A stretch of DNA of 64,000 nt from Apus apus. Its lineage: Eukaryota; Chordata; Aves; Apodiformes; Apodidae. Below, in pieces: positions 30,301 to 45,300 of this stretch (its first letter is position 1; each line of letters opens with the position of its first letter). The DNA lies in NCBI RefSeq assembly GCF_020740795.1, contig NC_067301.1, positions 4,774,001 through 4,838,000 of the forward strand. The letters run 5' to 3'. The notes under the pieces were generated by a model that was not told where the DNA came from, made no database searches, and saw nothing but the letters and a program-made list of their open reading frames with translations. The position numbers were made by a program, and so were the translations under genes.

Positions 30301-33300
30301 TAGCTAACTTATTCTCTAAGAGTTAATAAGTACTGGGGTTTTTTTTTTACTACAACCTTGAAGGCTGTATTCCAAATAGGAAATAAAGTCCCACCTTTAT
30401 GTTCCTAATTTTCCACAAATTAGATAATTAACTCGGTAACAGAGGGAAAACTCCAGCATGTGCTCAGCTGCTAGTGTCAAGTAACACCTACTGCCCATCA
30501 GCAGCTTAAATTGTGCCAAGAAATTCTATGGAAAAGTGACTTTAGCACTCCTCTGCTTGTTCAGTGCTCAGCTAATCCCCAAGACATGCCTGTGAGACGA
30601 AGCATCTATTACTTTCATTTTGCCTGTAGGTAAAGCAGAGCCCAAGAGAGCCAAAGGGCTTGCCCAGGATCACACTCCAAGGTTCAGTTTGTCATGACTT
30701 ATAGATTCCTTTCTGTTCCACCAGGAAATATGAAAAATTATAGGACATTTCATGTCCAAATACAAAGATTTACCTCAAAACAGTCCCCAAAGTCAATATG
30801 CAGGATCTTGCCACTCAGTCTGTCTAGCATCAGATTGGAGGGGTGCCTTTGATGAAGGAGTAGGAGAAAAAACAGGTTGAGAGACCATTATAAAAACCCG
30901 AAGTAAATCACAGCAGCTCCAGTCTGAAATTCTATTTATCTTCATGAACAAGAACAGCCAGTGACAGCCTGCTTGTCTGAGATCTTCAATCTCAGAATGA
31001 ACAGAATAGCTTCCTGACAGTGCATCTATCACATTATTTTTGTAATTACCTCTCAGGAGTTAGAGACCTTCTCACTTGGGAAGACAAACAATCTATTGTA
31101 CCAGCACCATCAGTACATTTCTTGGGTATGAACATTTATTTTTCAATCAGGATTAATTTTTCTACATTTTAAATGTTTTTCCTTTTTTTTCAGTGTAGAA
31201 AAATGTAATGAATTATGCTAGAGGTGAAGGATTGCAAATTGGATTACCACCAGAAGTGAATCAATCCAGACTAGGAAAAATGCAGAGCTGCTGCTGCTAT
31301 TCATGCTGAGTTGCTTCACTTTTTTTGTCATTCAATTTCCAAAGGTTCACAATTTCATTATAAAGCTCTTTCAGTTTAGGAATAAAAGCTTTTGTCGTGA
31401 AAACATGAGAGGGTTTATCTGTTCTTGCAGTACAGACCGTAAGTCTAAAATACATTGTGTTTTGGAAGGTGTGATGTCCCTTTTTGACAGTAAAGCCATA
31501 GACTAAATCAAACACTTGTTCATTTTATTTTATTTTTTTATTATTTGCCCAATCCATTTGGATTGTACATGCTTCCCTCCAGAACATGTCTGCATTGCAG
31601 ATCAGAAAAAGCACCACATGAAGTAATAGCTAAACCAACATTACCTTTCATTTGTTTTAAACCAGAGCATCTGGGGAGTATTTATGGGGACTTCATGCGT
31701 GTCTGCCAACTGCTGTGAACATACACAGAACTAGAGGCTCCTGCTTCACAGCATAAAAAGCCACCAGGCAAAAAGGTATGTAAAATAAGTCGTGTTGCTG
31801 AACTCATTTGGAGGGAGACTCAGAAGATCTCTGCCACTAAACACATTCTGGATTTCTTTTTGCTGCTTCAGGGAACAAAAAAACCTGATCATGTTGCTTC
31901 CCTCCTTGTAGTCAAGATACACCAGCCCTACCTCTCTTGCCTGCAGTGCTGAAAATAGTGGCAGCACAATTAGGTCCTGAAAGATGGTGTCATTACAACT
32001 CCACAAGAACCACAATGAAAGATGTTCTCATAAAGACAGATCCAGGGAATGAACTGACAGGCCTACACAGTCTGTGCTTTATTTAAAAGGGACCTTCACA
32101 GTTTCACTTACCTGTCCCCAAGGCCCAAAATATACCCAACCATTGACATCACAGCCAGTGAACGGGTGTAGTTTGTTCTTCTGTCAAACCACACCTACAA
32201 GTGGAGACAAAACAGAAATAGCCAGGCAGGCATGTTGCATCTTCCAGATTATATTTTAATTTATACATCAACAACTTGCCATTTCCACAAAGCTAAACTC
32301 TGATATGCTCAGGTTCAATACACTCCATAAGCCTGAGGGTGGTTCAAACATCCTGTGGCCTTGAATTAGATGTTTAAATCGTTAACATATTCTGAGGCTC
32401 CTGTTTTCCTCTCCCCATGCACAGTATATGGAGGTTCAGTCTCCAGTCTTGTACTCTGGACTGCATCCTTGCAGCCACTGTGATCTGAGCCTTGTAAGGC
32501 CCCTTGTGAGGGGACACGTGTGGACACAGGTTCTGCAGAGATTCATCTGGAGTTTATGATGAATAAACACCATCTCCCACTCACTCTGCAGGGAAGGCAA
32601 CTCTCCATTATGCTAATTGCCAAACACAAGCCACTACAGGTGCTGAACTCACCTCTGAGCTTGGACTTTTCAACCACAGCAGTTTGGCAAGGTCATCCCC
32701 AGCTGTGTTATTGACAGCATGTTCAAATACTTCTACTTTCTGCATCAGAGTCAGGTGGTCATAATCTGGAGCCATCTAAAATTGATAAGTGACACTCAGC
32801 AACTTAAACAAAAAACACCTCCAGTAGTCCCTAGTTGTACTATGAGAAACACAGAAATCACAAATAATTTCATATCAAGCTTATACTGAAATTAGGTGTA
32901 GACTGACCAGTGTGTTTCCAAACACAGTGAGATGACCACCCAACAGTGAAGAATTCATTTTAAATGGGATGGCAAATGATTTAGCATCCAAAAAGTAGTT
33001 CAGAGCCACATTTAATTAACATACTGCAAAAGTAGTTATGTTTCAAAAACCATTACCCAAATAAGTTTTTGGTTGGCCCACATTTTACTTTTTGGCAGGC
33101 AATTCCAGCTCTTCTAGTAATATTCAGTTGCTCCACTCTAATTTTGGCCCTGTTGCTTAGACACTATGTTTGCAAATGCCAGCAGCATGGCACCTTTTAC
33201 AAGGCACATCACAGCCACACAGAATTCCAAACATACTTTAGTCACCAGATGGCAAGAACTTGTGGTCACTGCTGACACAGGAAAGGAAAAGCAAATAAAG

Positions 33301-36300
33301 CATATGGCCAGTTTTACCTCTTGGTAGCATTTTAGATCTTTTACTGGTATTTTTTGCACTTACTACTTGTACCAATAACAATCAGGAAACAGGCAAAGAA
33401 CAACATTATTCTTCATTAAGACACTGGAGTCCTAAAAGAATGTGCCAGAACTCTGCCAGCTTTGCCCTTTACCCTCAGCATGATGCGATGTTCAATGTTG
33501 AGCAGGATCTTTTTCTTCTCTCTGTAGTCTCTGATGAGGGCATGAAGTGTGTCACAGTGGGGCACCCAACCAATCAGGCCTGAATTTGTAGACAGGGGAA
33601 TCACAGCATATCTCTGGATGCTACAGGAAAAAAATGGGAGAATCAGAGCTCAAATTGATGCATGCTGTGGATACATTTTGAGACACTTAAGACAGCTTAA
33701 GACAACTGCTACTAAATCTGATTCTGATCCAGATTGCTTTGTCAGTAGTGGCTTTTCTTCTTTCCACACAGACCTGAAACATCCATTTGGACAGATACTG
33801 TCAGATAATTGTCTACAGACACTCTCCAAGCTCTATGGTTTTCACTAAAGGACTGCTTTCAGAAGGTACAGCTTATGTCACCCTTGATGAACTATTATTT
33901 GCACATGACATTTAATATGTTCATGCTTGAAAGACACTGCACAGAACTGCAGTCAAGGACTATTCACCAAGCTGTTCCATGACTACAAGAAAAAGTGCTT
34001 GACAAAACCTCCCCTGTTCTTAGACTCTTAAGGCAGTGCTCAATCTACCTTGAAACAGTAGTTGCCTCAACAACCATAACTATTTAAGAGATAAGACTTC
34101 AAAGAAACTAAACAAACTCTCCCATCAGGATACATTCCTTCCAAGTTTGAATACTGTGAGTTGTTGTTTCTTTTTTTTTTTCTTGTAATTTTTTTGTTTT
34201 AAATTAACTTGGTTCCAAGATTCACCATTTCCTCACAAACCAGCTGGTTCTGCCAACTTGGAAACCTCACCTAGGTAGGTGTCACTTGTGCATAAGCACA
34301 TCAGCAATTATCCAGACCACACACCTGAGGTTTTTACGAAGAGAAGTTGGGTCATTTGCCAGCAGAGTGTTGACCAACCCAAAAAGCTGCATCACTCTTT
34401 CATCTTGGCGAAGGTCTTCATGACCTTTCAGAAGGAACACAAACTCATGCCCATTGCTTCCTGTAAAAGAATTAATAGGAAAAAAAAAAAGTGTAGTCTT
34501 GCTGAACAGAGAGACAAGAGTATATTTACACACATATTCACCAAGAACTGGTAAGTGTGGCAGTTGGGCTGACCAGACCACTAAAACACCTCACGTGAGA
34601 GAAATATTGGAGAGGTTTTACCTGGTAAACATGCAGTTTGACCTCAAAATAACAACTGCTTAAATACTAGACTAGCCAAGTGAAAACTGCTCTCTCTTAC
34701 CCATTAATGTTAACTTCCTGGGCCGCTGCTTGGAGGTGATGACCTGCAGAGAGGGTGCAATGGACTGAATGCGTATGATGGGCTGGTTGGGATCATATGT
34801 TCCTGGCACTGCCAATTCCAAGTCCCGGCACATCAAGAGTTTGGGTGATACATACTGGAGTTCCAAAGAAGTGAGCTGCCAAAATCCAAATAAATACAAC
34901 CCTTCAGCATTTCAGTTAAATCTCACTGAAACATCTGAGAAGTTCAAGCTGTCGAGGCACTAAGAGCAGTTCAGTCAGTGATCAGTCCTTCAGATGCTTG
35001 CAGGAGGTGCTGCTTAAGTAGCAAACTTGCAGCAAATCATATGCAAACATTGCAAAATACTGAGTTTGAATGTTTTGAATAAGAGAAAATGTGAAACAGA
35101 GATTGGTGTTGACAGCTTGCACTGTAAGATCCACAACAGAACTGTGACTCTCCCCCTACCTGAGGCAGCTGCTTCGAGATCCGCCGGAACACGTGGTAAT
35201 AGAGATCCCAAGCCTGAGTCAGGTCTTTGACATTTCCTGATTTCATGTACTTCCTGCACCATTCCTGAGCTTCCATTAGATCTCTGCCATAGGCCTAGGG
35301 AGGAAATGAGAAACAAGAAAAGAAAACAATTTCCACAAGACTATAGTGCAACAGGCAGAGACCACTTAATACCTACAAACGGTGTCAGAGTCTAGTTTCA
35401 AATCGCACTACAAATACTTCAGCTCACACTTTTATGGCATATTGGAATTAAAGATCCAGGAATTCCTAAATCCAAGGCATGCATTGAGTTTATTATACTA
35501 TGTTGCTCACAAAAAGATTTCATGATAGGAGGGAACAGAATGAACAGAGTTACCCTGTAACAGAAGGCTCACAAGCTCAAATGAATTCCTTTCGCTGGCT
35601 TGACAGAAGCCATCTCTGCTGTCTGAGCTAGTGGTTACCATGAGGCAAAGCAGGCTGGACTCAGAAGAATTAACTGCAGAGCAGTTGTGTGTTCTCAGAC
35701 CCCATCAGACACCCAGCTGACATAAGATTCCAGGGCAATCTGCACCACCAGGGCCCCTGCAGTTCTCTAGTGACCCAAAGCAATACAGGTCTGAAGATAA
35801 ATGTCAATAACAAAGTCTGCAACTACCATAAGGAGTCCCAAGAGATTTACTCTTTGTGTTAGACTGCAAAGGTCCTAGTGGCACATCTAGGGCAGGTGTC
35901 CTGCTGCTGAGAGCATGCCACAGGTTATGCTCTTGGCCATTTCTGATACCTGATTGAAGGATGTTTCTTTCAAAGTCTGTGGCCCACGCTCCATCATTGC
36001 ATGAAGTGGTTCCAGCACCTCAAACATTCCCTTCACATTCCTTTCTCCAAAGTACAGACGAGATGCTTCTTCCAAGCCTTCATGCCACATCTCATGCCAC
36101 AGGATGGCCACACGGATTAGCTCTTCGCTCACCTGTTTTAGGACAGGAAAAAAGAGTAAATACCTAACAAAAATCTGTTCACTGCCTCACAAAGGCAAAA
36201 CTACTTTCTTCTCTAATGATTATGAAGTATTTGGTGCCGGCAGCTAGAGGGAGCCACAGGAATTCCCACAGTGCTATTACATTTTCTTCTGCAAGAAGCT

Positions 36301-39300
36301 GATCAGGCTTTTCTTACCTTATTTATTCCTTTTAAATTTTCTATATACTTGTGTAGCTTAGCCTGAAAGCATTATTTTTCCTGTACTCATAAAAATCTTT
36401 AGTCAATGAACTAAATCACTCTTTCCATGCTATGCTTGGTAATTTTTGTTTCCAGTTCTCATTGAGAAATAAGTATTTCTTTATGAAACAATGATTCTTC
36501 ATTTATTTCTTTGATTTTGTTCATCAGGAGAACTCAGAAAGAACTCAGTGTTTGAATGTTATGGTCCTTAGAAATTAAAGGATTCTGTTGAAATTATACT
36601 AATACTGTAACTTCTTCCAAATGAAAAAACCCCAAACAAACACCAAATTAATTGTGCTTGAACAAAACTAACAATGAATAGTCATTCAGTGTTGTTATAC
36701 CTGTGGTACCTCCATTCCTGAAATACAATAAATACTTTTCATGGCACACTCACCATCATTGCCTGCTGCACCAGAGTGTTACTGTGCTCACACATGTTTT
36801 TCAGGATCTTATTGGCAGCATTGTGGCGAGCAGTGGTTGTGGATTTAGAGGCCACAGTCAAAGGATAGATCAAAGCCTACAAGGGACATAAACAAATAAG
36901 ATTTTAGAGTCACACAGAAGAGCAAAGCATTCATAAATAAGAGCCTCAGGGCTAGACAAGAGAAGACAAGCTTGCTTCTGGGAAGAGGTGATAGGAATTT
37001 GCTCTTCAAAAGTCTTCCCATCTGAAAAGCTTACAAGATTAACTCATGGAGTAGCAGAATGGCTTGAGAGCCTGTATCAAACTGGAACAACAGAAATCTG
37101 GTTTTAGCATTTTGTCATTTTCTATATTGTAGGAAGGAATTCAGATAAACTGTCTGTGGGGCAGCCTCTTAGAAGTCACTTAATGAGATTTAAGAAGGTG
37201 ATTTGCACTCCCCACTATCCTGTTAGACAGAGAGAGCTTCCCCTGCTGCATGGCTCAATCACCTCTTCCTTCCATTGATAAGTGAACAATGCCGAGGTGA
37301 AAGAAGCAGCAGCAGAAACAGTCCCCATCCTCACTTGCTGTGACTTCCAGGGCAGGTGTCTGGGCTAGGTGAAATGGAACACAGGAAATGCCTTAACTGG
37401 CTCCCTGTCAGTCTGTGGAAATTCCTCCTCTAAGCACAAGCTTACCTGGGGATGGTACCGCCCGATATCTGTGAGGAGCTGATGGATGAGACGTCCTACT
37501 AGTGGCCGAGGGGTGTCAATTCTTGCAATGAGCTGAGGGATAACCTAGTGGTAAGGATAAGTAGGATAAATACCCGTGTTCTGTCCTCTGCTAGAGACCT
37601 CACAGGCTCTAAAGGATACAGAGAGGCCCACCACTTATTTTTAAGATGGGCAGAGAACAACACAAAGTTCCAAACAGTGTTAGAAACACAGAACAACTCA
37701 GTGAGATGACAAGTGTTCTGTGCAAAATTGTTATGGGATCCTTCTGTGGAAAGAGTAAGATGTGTCTTGAAGCATAATGCCCAAATAAGAAAGAAAGCCT
37801 TTTTTCTTTAATTTACAAGAGTCATTCTACAGAGCAATCCTGAAATGGACTGTCTGAATCACCTAACAGCAGCACAGTGGTGTTTTATACTTCATCACAA
37901 CCTAATCACATCATCTTCAATTTAAACGTTTTCATTCTTTCTCATTCATATGCACTAATCTGCATATAAATACAGAAATGAATGCAAGAATGTTTCTTAT
38001 GTCTCTGTTCAAGATACCTGTTAAATCAGTTACAAATTGTACTGCACACTGCTCTCACCATACACTAAAGAGGACTGTTTAGAAAAGGATCATCATAGAT
38101 ATCTTGTTAACAAATCCCCAAGCCCCAAAAAGAACTGAGATTTGTTTGAGCCCTTTGTGTTCCTTACCTGCAGCCACGTGTCTATCTGGATTGCTTTGAC
38201 TCCTTCTACCAAAGCCTCATTCACATCAGGCCAGTGGCCATAGTCAAACCACAGAGTAAGGACTCTTTTTAAGAGAAATAAAATTGAAAAAGAGTTAGGA
38301 ATGAAAAAAAAACCACCCAAAACATTCCAGTCAGTATCTTCAAACCCACTTACAAGGGACTCATCTTCCCAGAAACTAGAAACAGCAGGATAAGGTCTAA
38401 TCCACCTAACATAAATTAGCTTGGACTGAAGCATTCCCTCAGCTTGGCCATAACAAAAAGAGCTGAAACAGGTTCTACTTAATCTTAAACCATGTGCCCT
38501 TACCCTTACCATTTACTATGTGCTTTATTATGTACCTCAGAGTGTCTTGCAGGTTGTTTCCTCGAGACAGAGATATGGATCGGAAGAAACCCTGGACAGC
38601 AGGGACTGTGTACATCAGGAGGGTCTTGGATAAATCCTTTTGGAATGAAAATTGCTGCATTAGTTCTACTCAAGTGCATCAGTCTACACGAATCCTAAGC
38701 TTAGCAAGAGGAAAGAGAGAGAGAAATGGGTGGGAAAGTAGATCTAATCTGTATTATTGCTAACTTCTGCTCATACTTCTCACAGGACATGTGGCTCCTA
38801 GAATTTATGTTTTGCTTGACTACACACAGGTCTTTCAGCCTGGCAGGGAACATACTGTGAAGCAGGTTTTATACTTCAGTTTGTACTGAGGGGCAGCAAA
38901 GCAGCCTAAAAACTACAACCCTACTAGAACTGGTAAGAGATTCTTCAGTCTTCCACAAAGGGCTTAAACAGCAGAACTTGTTACTGCACACTGTATCACC
39001 TCTTACAGCCATCCAAGCTTTTGTTTTAGTTCGGAGCTAACATATAAACATCTGCATTAATGTAGTCCTCTTCCCTTAAGACTGAGTTAACCTAACCTAT
39101 CTTCTTGTGCTGTAAGCTATGAGCATATATATATATATATCTTACAGACAGCTTCCTCAAGCCAGGTGCACATAGTAACTTGTTCTCTGCCACAACATTT
39201 TCCTGTGTCTAAGCACTAAGTACCAGTCTCTCAACAGAAGCAGGGAGGCAGGGCACCTCAGTGACTTTTTTCTGCACTGGGGATGGGATGGGGCTGTTCT

Positions 39301-42300
39301 CTGTGCTCTCTGCATCACTCTCACTGTTGCTGCCCTCGGTGTTGGCGCTGGTGACGCTGGCTCCGCTGGCGTGACGCAGTTTCTTCTTCTCATCTCTGGC
39401 CTGGTTTTGGTGTTTGTAGTGAAGCACTGCTTCAAAGTTCATCACTGCCCAGGCATGCCAGGCCTGCCAAGAAGAGAGGGGGGGGGGGGGGGAAAACCCA
39501 AAGCCTGAAGGAAGAAAAATCTTTTCTGCAACCTCTACTTTATAATTATTAGAGGTAATAACCCAACTTAGTTCTGAGCTCACAGACAAGAGTAACAAGT
39601 AACACCCTGCAGACAACACAGTGCTTTGCTTCCTCTAATCACTTGCAGTTTTAACTGCCTTATTATCTTAAATAACATCATGGTGAATTCTTAGCCAGGA
39701 GTTCCCTGTTGGATATTTAAGGCAAAGGAGCTCTGCAGTAAAAACTAAACCATGTTCTATCTACATACACCTTATTTTTTCAAAGCTTTAAATGGAGATT
39801 AGTATGTTAGGACCAGGGGAGGTATAACACGAAGAAATGCAGGAGATGGTTGCCCCAGAGAAGATCTGACACCAAATATTAATTGAAATTTCATAACCCT
39901 GAAATCAAAAGTTCTTTGGAGAATTAGCAACAAGGCTACTTTCCTAGTTTAAGTTTACAGAGTAAGTTAAATTTTTCCATGTATATTATCCTCTCTCCTT
40001 CACTGTCAATTGACAGGAGAGAAGTCCCAAAAGCAAGAATAGAAACTGAACTGTGAACAAGTTTTACCAGCCAGATAAAATTCTAAACAAGAATCTCATG
40101 GTTGCCTTGGGCTGCTTTCTCTGTTTCTTTTTTAATCTTACAGTAACAAGGCAGATAGTTATAGGATAGCTTCCTATGAACATCTCCCCTTCCTGTAGTA
40201 GGGGATGTGTCCAGAAGCTGCTCTTTACTGACCTTGTACCAGTTGCGATCGTGCTCTGTTGCAGCACTGTAGTACTGCAAGACTTTGGGGATGGTGCTCT
40301 CATTGATGCCTTGCAGGTTCAGCTGCCACTCACCCAGTTTCAGGAAACACCTGGTTAACCAAAGGTATTATTGACTCAGAATCCAGAATGAAAACAACTG
40401 AAGAGGCAGACTTGTGAAGTCTGAAAGCTGTTTCATGTGGTAAACCCACCCAGCAAGCCTCTGCTGCAGAGTGCAGAACATGGAAGGTTCAGAACAGCTA
40501 CACCCTGCTTGTGAGTGTGGAGCTAACTAGTTAATGGCTTAACTTCTAGGGGGAAAGGTGAGGGTCCAGCTTTGTTCTTCATTTATATAAATTATAGAAT
40601 AAATGCAAGAATTAGCTAACAGTAGCATCAAAAGACTTCACCAGTATTGATGAAAAGCACACAGCACAGGTGCTGGCCAGCTATACTTGATCTGGAGGGA
40701 ACACAAACAGTGAAAATCCAGAGTAACTGCTTTTCCCCTGAGCCAGAACCCCATTAAGCCATCCCCTCCCAGAGGAAAGGAAAAACAACATATTTTTACT
40801 GCAGCAGGGTGGGGCTGTGAAGGTTTGTGCAGAGCTTAACACTTTGCCCCATCAGCAGGCTCTAAATACCACAGTTACACAGCTGCCCTGTCTGTATTTT
40901 GAGTTTTCCAGAGGTATTGTGCAAGAAAAACATTGTGCACAGCTCATTACTAATTTGACTTCTGTGATAGTCAAGCTGAAAGAAATAAAACAATTCCATT
41001 ATCAAGCTCCCATTCTCACATAAGCAAATTAAGTGCCAGGCTCCCTGAAAAAAAAAATGAAAAAACCAACCCTTCAGTAGTAAGCACCAAGCAATTCCTT
41101 CTTTAAATTGGGAACAACTGATCTGGCATCTCCAGATCCACAGAGGAAAATGGAGATTTTATGATGTGTTTTAAATGCAACAGCACTTTAAAAGACCATC
41201 ACATGATGGGCACCTATTGCTGTTTTATTAACAGGCTGCCAAGCACAGATGTGCCAAGGATATGGGAAGGGTTTCTTTCCTACTGACTGGATTTCCTGAA
41301 ATCCAAAGAAATTGCTATCCCTGAGAGCTCTGCCTTCTGCCAGTAAGACACAGTGCTGGAAAAAGATCACCAGCAACACACAGAAGTGCTGATGCTCGTG
41401 TGTCACAGTAACATTTACTGAAATTAGATGTTAGGAAAGAATGTAGTACCAAATAGGTCTCTAACAGTTAACTGAGAAATCCCCTGTTCTTTTGAATCAA
41501 AGCATGGGGCTTTGAATGAAATGTGTCATCTGCAGGGACTCTGCAACCTCAGGAAAGCCATCAGTTTCACGATATGGCCAAAGGGAGCCAAAGGACCAGG
41601 TACTGACCGTGCCATGAGCTTGTGGAGCTCCTGCTTGTGCTGCTGGTCCTCAGTGGCAATAGCATGTTGTGCCTGCTGCTGCATGGTCTGCACAAAGTGC
41701 TGCATGTGCTGGAACGCATCGATCTGCAAGGGGATGACAACTGTGTTAAGGACCACGGGGTTAAGTACAGCTTCACAAGACAGGAAGACAATGTGAAAAT
41801 AACTGAAAGCAAAAAAATCCAACAGTTTTGTTTTCTTTCAAAGCCTTTTAGACTTTTACATCACTCTAAAATCACTTTATGCTCTACATATGTAGCGCCA
41901 AATAAATGAAGAGGTTCTTGATGTCTCAGAAATCTGGCCACTGAGTTGCTGCACTGAGGGACAAACACCTGCATCCTTCCAATGCCAGGCACACCTTCGT
42001 GTCACACAAACAACATGACTGACCCTAACACAAGCCAACATTGTGCTACGATGTGCAAGAACTCAACTCTGGCACAGTGACAAGGTCACCTGTACGGGAA
42101 GAAAACTTCAGCAGCAGAGAAGGTCGTGGTACTGCTGCTGCAGAGTGAGATGCTAGTCACGATAGAGATGTCTCATTTGCAATGTAGGATGCATATTAAA
42201 GGCAGTCCAGCAATTCCAACTATCAAACAAATGTTCATAGCTTACAAACAATATCTGACCAGGTCACTACCATAACAGATAGGATCACAGATCCAGAGAA

Positions 42301-45300
42301 TACAATAGGATACGGCCTGGAAAAAAACAAACAATTTAAGAAAATAATGCCTGAAGGAAAACTTGCAGCTTCCTGATCTTCCCTCCTGACACCTCAGCTT
42401 TTTCTAGGCTTACAGTACACAGCACAGGACATAAACTTTGAGTTGTTTCCACAAATTAGAAGTCTAGATTTCTCCTAAGGTTGTTCAGGAAGTACAGATG
42501 TACATCGCTCCTTCCCCAGAAGATGACATAAGGCAGTAGTGCTAAAGCAACTTGCACTACCAGAATCTGAGGGAAGACTCTTTTTGGAACTCCTTGTGAA
42601 GAATTACAGGGTAAGAAACCTGAAATTAAAGCTTTAAGGAAAAAGTATGCATGCTTCACTGGAAACAATTAGAGTAAAGCACTTGCAATCTGCAAGGTCA
42701 TTTCAGGCCAGAAACGTCAGAACACGCTATTAAGAGTCCAATTTGCTTACTGCAGGAATGAGCTGCTTTAGAGTGAGACCAAAATCACCTGAGCTGAAAT
42801 GCCTCATCTACCCCCAGTTTACTTTAGATACATTCTCTTCCCCCACCTCCTTAATCTTTGTGCCTCTTTCATTCTGCTTTCTACAACTGCAGCAGCTTCC
42901 TGCCTTTTATCCATCTATTTCTTTAGCTCAAACACAGAGAAGTTCCTTTTTACTCCAAAAGGCAGGCAGAGAACTCCCATATGCTTCTTGGGTCATTTAC
43001 TGCAGAAAGTAAGAGACCATTACACAGTTTTACAAAGCCAAAAGAACCAGGGCCTCATCAGCAGTTCCTTCTGCTTTTGAAATTCAAATAAAAAATAGTT
43101 AGGTCATGGCAATGTTCCCCCAGCAATGGCTCTGCTCCCATGCTGGCAATCCCAAAGACAGGAAAAATAAAAAAAGATGTGGCAGAATATGAGAATAAAT
43201 TGAGGCTTTAATGTATATTAAAAAAAGGTAAGTTATCCAGTCTGGAGTTTACTGGATTTGATTATGTAAATTCTCCCTGTGTTGCAATGTCAAAAACATT
43301 CACCCTAGGCTCTTTGGAGCCAAACTCTTCCCATGACAAAACCCTATGTACTTTTCAGCTGCCTTTCAGTTAGAAATTTTCAATAAAGTACAAACTGTTC
43401 AGGATACTTTTCTAAAACTGGTAATAAACCCCCCTTACTTCCCTCTTTTGATAGATAACCTAACCCTGGCCATAGATAGGTACAGAGTGGAGACCTGGCA
43501 ATCACAACAGTGGATCAGGAGAACAAGTACCAAGCCTACACAGTAAGTATCCTGGTGAGAAGAGCTACTATTGACCACTAATCTTGGCTGTATCCCTTGG
43601 GGATAAAAAATAATGTAGGAATATAAAATTAGGGCCAGGCCTTCTCTGTCACTGCAGAGTTTTAAAGGAAAACATGGAAAGCTTATCTTCTGAATAACAA
43701 TCAGGAAAGGGATTAGTTACTCTTTTTCAGATGAGCAAAAATGAAGCCTTCAGCCTTGACTTTGTTCTGTGGGGATTATGAAGAGCTAACATGCATGGCA
43801 TGACACAAAACCTGAGCCATGAAACAGGTGCTATGTTGCTTTGTACCTTACGGGCACTCTTCCACATGTGTTTCATGTATGCATAAGTCACTTGGGGATG
43901 TACTGTGGGCAGTGGGTGATCCAGCTGTCGAGAGGGATCCACTCCCAAGAGCAGGACAAGTGTCTTATGGGCCAAAGCCTGGAGAAAGTTGCAAAGAAAA
44001 AAAAGCAGGTTAAAACATGCTCATTCTTACCTCCACTTCATATTGGCTGCATAATTGCTCACCACTAAAAAACACCTGACCTTCTAGATAAAACAAAGCA
44101 GCCTTATTACACCTCCCTGGACTCCTAAGAGTATCACAGGATAAACCATATGTCTTCATTGGGATCCCAGCATTAGGTTTTCATTTCAGAAGCCAGCAGA
44201 GTGTGAAGTCTCTGTTTCAAATATTTTTGACAATAAATCTTGTGGTGAATGTTGAAACAGGATTGTAATGTTCAATAACAACATCACAGTCTAGATTTGA
44301 TGAGTGCTTTAGCAGAGAGCGCTATTATTAATAATTAACAGGGCTGTATAAGAACTTTCAGGTGTAGTATGTAAGAAAAAATTGGCTCTGAGGCTCTCAG
44401 GTGTAATACTAGTCCCACAAAAATAACCTTGGCTATAGGCATGAGCTCTATGCTGGTTACAATTTCAGTATTTCAACAGCTCTGACTGCAAAGGGGAGCC
44501 CATCCCACTGGGCAATGGAAGTATTTGGAAATGCTCAAGGGTGAAGCAGCACTGACAAAGCCAATCATCTAAAAACTTCCTGTAGATGTTAGAGCTTAAT
44601 AGAGCTCACCAGTCTCCCACTCTTGCCACACAAGCTGGCATACTTGAGCCAAGTTCTCATGTCTTCATGAGGATTCACAACAAGAGATCGGACCATCAAG
44701 ATTCTCTGCCAGTCTTCCACAATTCTTTGACAGCCCTGAGAGAAATAAGAAGAGAGAACTTGTGTTTTACTTCCAATCTGCTCCACAGAGCCCTCATTCA
44801 CAATCTGCAGGGACTTTTCCCAAGACAGAGACTTCAGTACACACAGTTCACAGCAGGCCAACATTAGGAACTAGCTGGCTATTTCTTTCAACACTGCAAT
44901 GTGTGAAGAAGGTTAAGTCCTCAACTCTTACTCTCTGCTGCCAGCTCAGTGTTTGCAGTCTAACACATCCTGTAATGGAAAAAGGAGAAAAACTTCTAAA
45001 GCAGAAAGCTCTCTGTGCAATTCTGAAACAAGTCAAGAGTTTTATAAACCTTCTCAACCTAGTTTTAAAGCCTGTTTTTGGATTAAACAGTGACACATCT
45101 CAACATGGAGATGGTACAAAACCAAACAGTTGCAAAGATATTTTTGTTATTGCCCTTTTTCTTGCATCTCCTTCTATGTGTTGTTGCCTTTAGAGGCTGG
45201 CATGACTGAACTGACATTCTGCCAGAAACTGTAGCTCCAACTGCTGCACTGCTTGTAGAAGCACTGTCTGGTACTAGTAGGTCTGAAGAGAGAGGCACAA

